Source of the DNA: Acidobacteriota bacterium | GTDB lineage: Bacteria > Acidobacteriota > UBA890 > WLXD01 | Length of the DNA: 8,734 bases | Reading direction: 5' to 3' | NCBI GenBank assembly: GCA_022571615.1 | Contig: JACZXM010000094.1 | Location: forward strand, 1-8,734 | Shown here: positions 7,338 to 8,734 of the stretch, in pieces | How positions within the stretch are numbered: position 1 is the first letter of the stretch | How the letters are laid out: the number at the start of each line of letters is the position of its first letter | Program-made: the position numbers and the translations under genes | The notes under the pieces: model-generated | Told to the model about the DNA's origin: nothing | The model's database searches: none | Seen by the model: the letters and a program-made list of their open reading frames with translations, nothing else

Positions 7338-8734
7338 TCACTCGCTGCGCAACGCCATCATCGGATCGATGCGTGCGGCGCGGCGCGCCGGCATCCAGTT
7401 GGCCGCCAGGGCGACCGCCGTGAGCACGCCGAAGGCGAGAGCAAAGCTGGCCGGATCGACGGGGCTGACGAACAGCACGCTCGAAAGAACGCTCCCGAGA
7501 GCCGCGGCAGTTGCGGCGCCCAGAAGCCCCCCGGCAATCACCAGCAGCATACCCTGGCGAACCACCAGCCGGGTGACATTCCCCGCCCGGGCGCCGAGCG
7601 CCATGCGAATGCCGATTTCGCGCGTACGCCGGCTCACCGAGTAGCCGATCACGCCATACAGACCGACGCCGGCCAGCAACAGGGCAAGCAGCCCAAAGGC
7701 GCCGATCAGCCAGGCGGCGGCGCGTATCGGAAACAAACGCACGTCGGCCAGTTGGCGCATGGTACCAGTATCCAGGAATACGAGGTCTGCATCGAGCGCC
7801 CGCAGCTCGCCCTCCATCCGCGGCAGGCTGAGCGCGGCCCCGCCGGCGGTGCGCACGACGAAATTGCCGAACGTCGTTGCCTGCGGCAAGGGCAGGTGCA
7901 GATATGGGGTTGGTGCTTCACCCGGGGTCATGACGCGGTAGTCTCGAACCACGCCCACGATCCGCCACGGCCGTCCCCCCCAGCTGGTGCGGAACTCCTG
8001 GTCCATGGCGCTCTGTTCGGGCCAATAACGCGACGCCATCGCCTCGGTGACGACCGCGACACGGAGCGACGCGTCGATGTCTTCCGGTCGCAGAGCGCGG
8101 CCCTCGATTAGCCTGAGCTCGAGCGATTCGAAGTACTCCGAGTCGACATATGCACCTTCGGTCAGATACGGGCGGTCGGTGGAGGAGCTCTGGTGGCCGT
8201 CGATGAATACCCCAAATCCGTTGTTGTTGAGCGACAGCGGCACCCGGCTCATGAGGCTCACCGCCTGCACTCCCGGCAGAGCTTCGAGGCGTTCCCGGGC
8301 TTCATTGAAGAACACCGCGCTGCGCTGCTGGTCGTAGCCGTTCATCTCCATCGCCAGCGCCAGGTAGGCGAGACGATCGGGGTCGTATCCGAGGTCCACC
8401 TGCTGTGCGACAACTAAGCTGCGGGTCATCAACGCGCCGCCGATCAGCAGCACGATCGACACTGCGACCTGTGCCACCACCAGAAGGTCGCGCAGCCGCA
8501 GTCCGCGGCGCGCGCCGGCGTCGCCGTCGGCGCTCTTGAGAGCCGGCACCAGGTCCGGCCGCGACGCCCGCAGCGCCGGCATCAGGCCAAATGCCACTCC
8601 GGTGGCGCCCGCGGCAATAGTGGCCAGGAGCCACGCCCCGAAGAAGTTCAGCTCGAATCTAATGATCCCGGCCAGCGGGGTCCATCGACGGGCAATCCAA
8701 CCGGGCAGCGCCGGATCAGACGGCATCAGACCCC
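7338..8734 (-). CDS. MacB/FtsX-type ABC permease, ADOP-like, N-terminal part outside window
   Basis: The frame is open at the right edge. The ATG at 8726 is probably not the true start, because sequence just after it already belongs to the end of a first permease half: ATIAAGATGVAFGLMPALRA, a transmembrane helix with the GL-x-PALRASR signature, then DLVPALKS. Residues below count from that ATG. A second half follows in full: helix LLVVAQVAVSIVLLIGGALM (81-100), the periplasmic MacB-type domain (about 110-330, including VDLGYDPDRL and WRIVGVVRD), then three C-terminal helices (about 336-362, 388-415, 426-445), with SRRTREIGIRMALGA (365-379) and the terminal PARRAARIDPMMALRSE. Two tandem permease halves of about 400 residues define the duplicated orphan permeases typical of Acidobacteriota. 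Their substrates are mostly unknown. No ATPase gene is visible here; one may lie outside the window. Confidence 0.93.
   Translation of the reverse strand, partial: GLMPSDPALPGWIARRWTPLAGIIRFELNFFGAWLLATIAAGATGVAFGLMPALRASRPDLVPALKSADGDAGARRGLRLRDLLVVAQVAVSIVLLIGGALMTRSLVVAQQVDLGYDPDRLAYLALAMEMNGYDQQRSAVFFNEARERLEALPGVQAVSLMSRVPLSLNNNGFGVFIDGHQSSSTDRPYLTEGAYVDSEYFESLELRLIEGRALRPEDIDASLRVAVVTEAMASRYWPEQSAMDQEFRTSWGGRPWRIVGVVRDYRVMTPGEAPTPYLHLPLPQATTFGNFVVRTAGGAALSLPRMEGELRALDADLVFLDTGTMRQLADVRLFPIRAAAWLIGAFGLLALLLAGVGLYGVIGYSVSRRTREIGIRMALGARAGNVTRLVVRQGMLLVIAGGLLGAATAAALGSVLSSVLFVSPVDPASFALAFGVLTAVALAANWMPARRAARIDPMMALRSE

Overview
The window is GC-rich bacterial chromosome with eight genes, packed tightly on both strands. 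No tRNA, rRNA, CRISPR array, insertion sequence or phage gene is visible. The best lineage clue is a MacB/FtsX-type permease with the layout of the duplicated 'orphan' permeases (ADOP) common in Acidobacteriota. A long Asp-box (sortilin/Vps10-like) exported protein of a kind frequent in Acidobacteriota, Gemmatimonadota and Bacteroidota supports this. I favour an uncultured acidobacterium or a relative, but this is inference from gene content.

Layout. 1-2265 (minus) is the first 755 residues of a large secreted Asp-box beta-propeller protein whose C-terminus lies left of the window; it is open throughout. Just upstream on the same strand, 2355-2831 encodes an Hcp-like tube-fold protein carrying a Sec signal peptide. 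A divergent intergenic region of about 250 bp (2832-3084) separates this pair from a rightward group: a small exported protein with a Cys/His motif (3085-3447), an exported LVIVD-type beta-propeller (3514-4851) and a YbdK-type carboxylate-amine ligase (4873-5982). The ligase faces, tail to tail, a glutathione S-transferase-like gene (6038-6811, minus). A small HExxH metallopeptidase-fold gene diverges from the GST (about 6952-7329, plus) and ends 8 bp from the stop of the permease (7338-8734, minus), whose N-terminal part lies right of the window.

How the genes may work together. Four adjacent genes around the divergent region encode exported proteins, and none is a standard pathway enzyme. 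The Hcp-like protein has no type VI secretion partners here. The LVIVD propeller has a recurring histidine near the start of successive blades, and its upstream neighbour has a compact C-x6-H-x3-H-x2-C-x3-C motif, so an envelope metal or redox module is a reasonable but unproven hypothesis. The ligase and GST both belong to families linked to glutamyl or thiol chemistry. The right-hand genes look like ordinary housekeeping or accessory functions.
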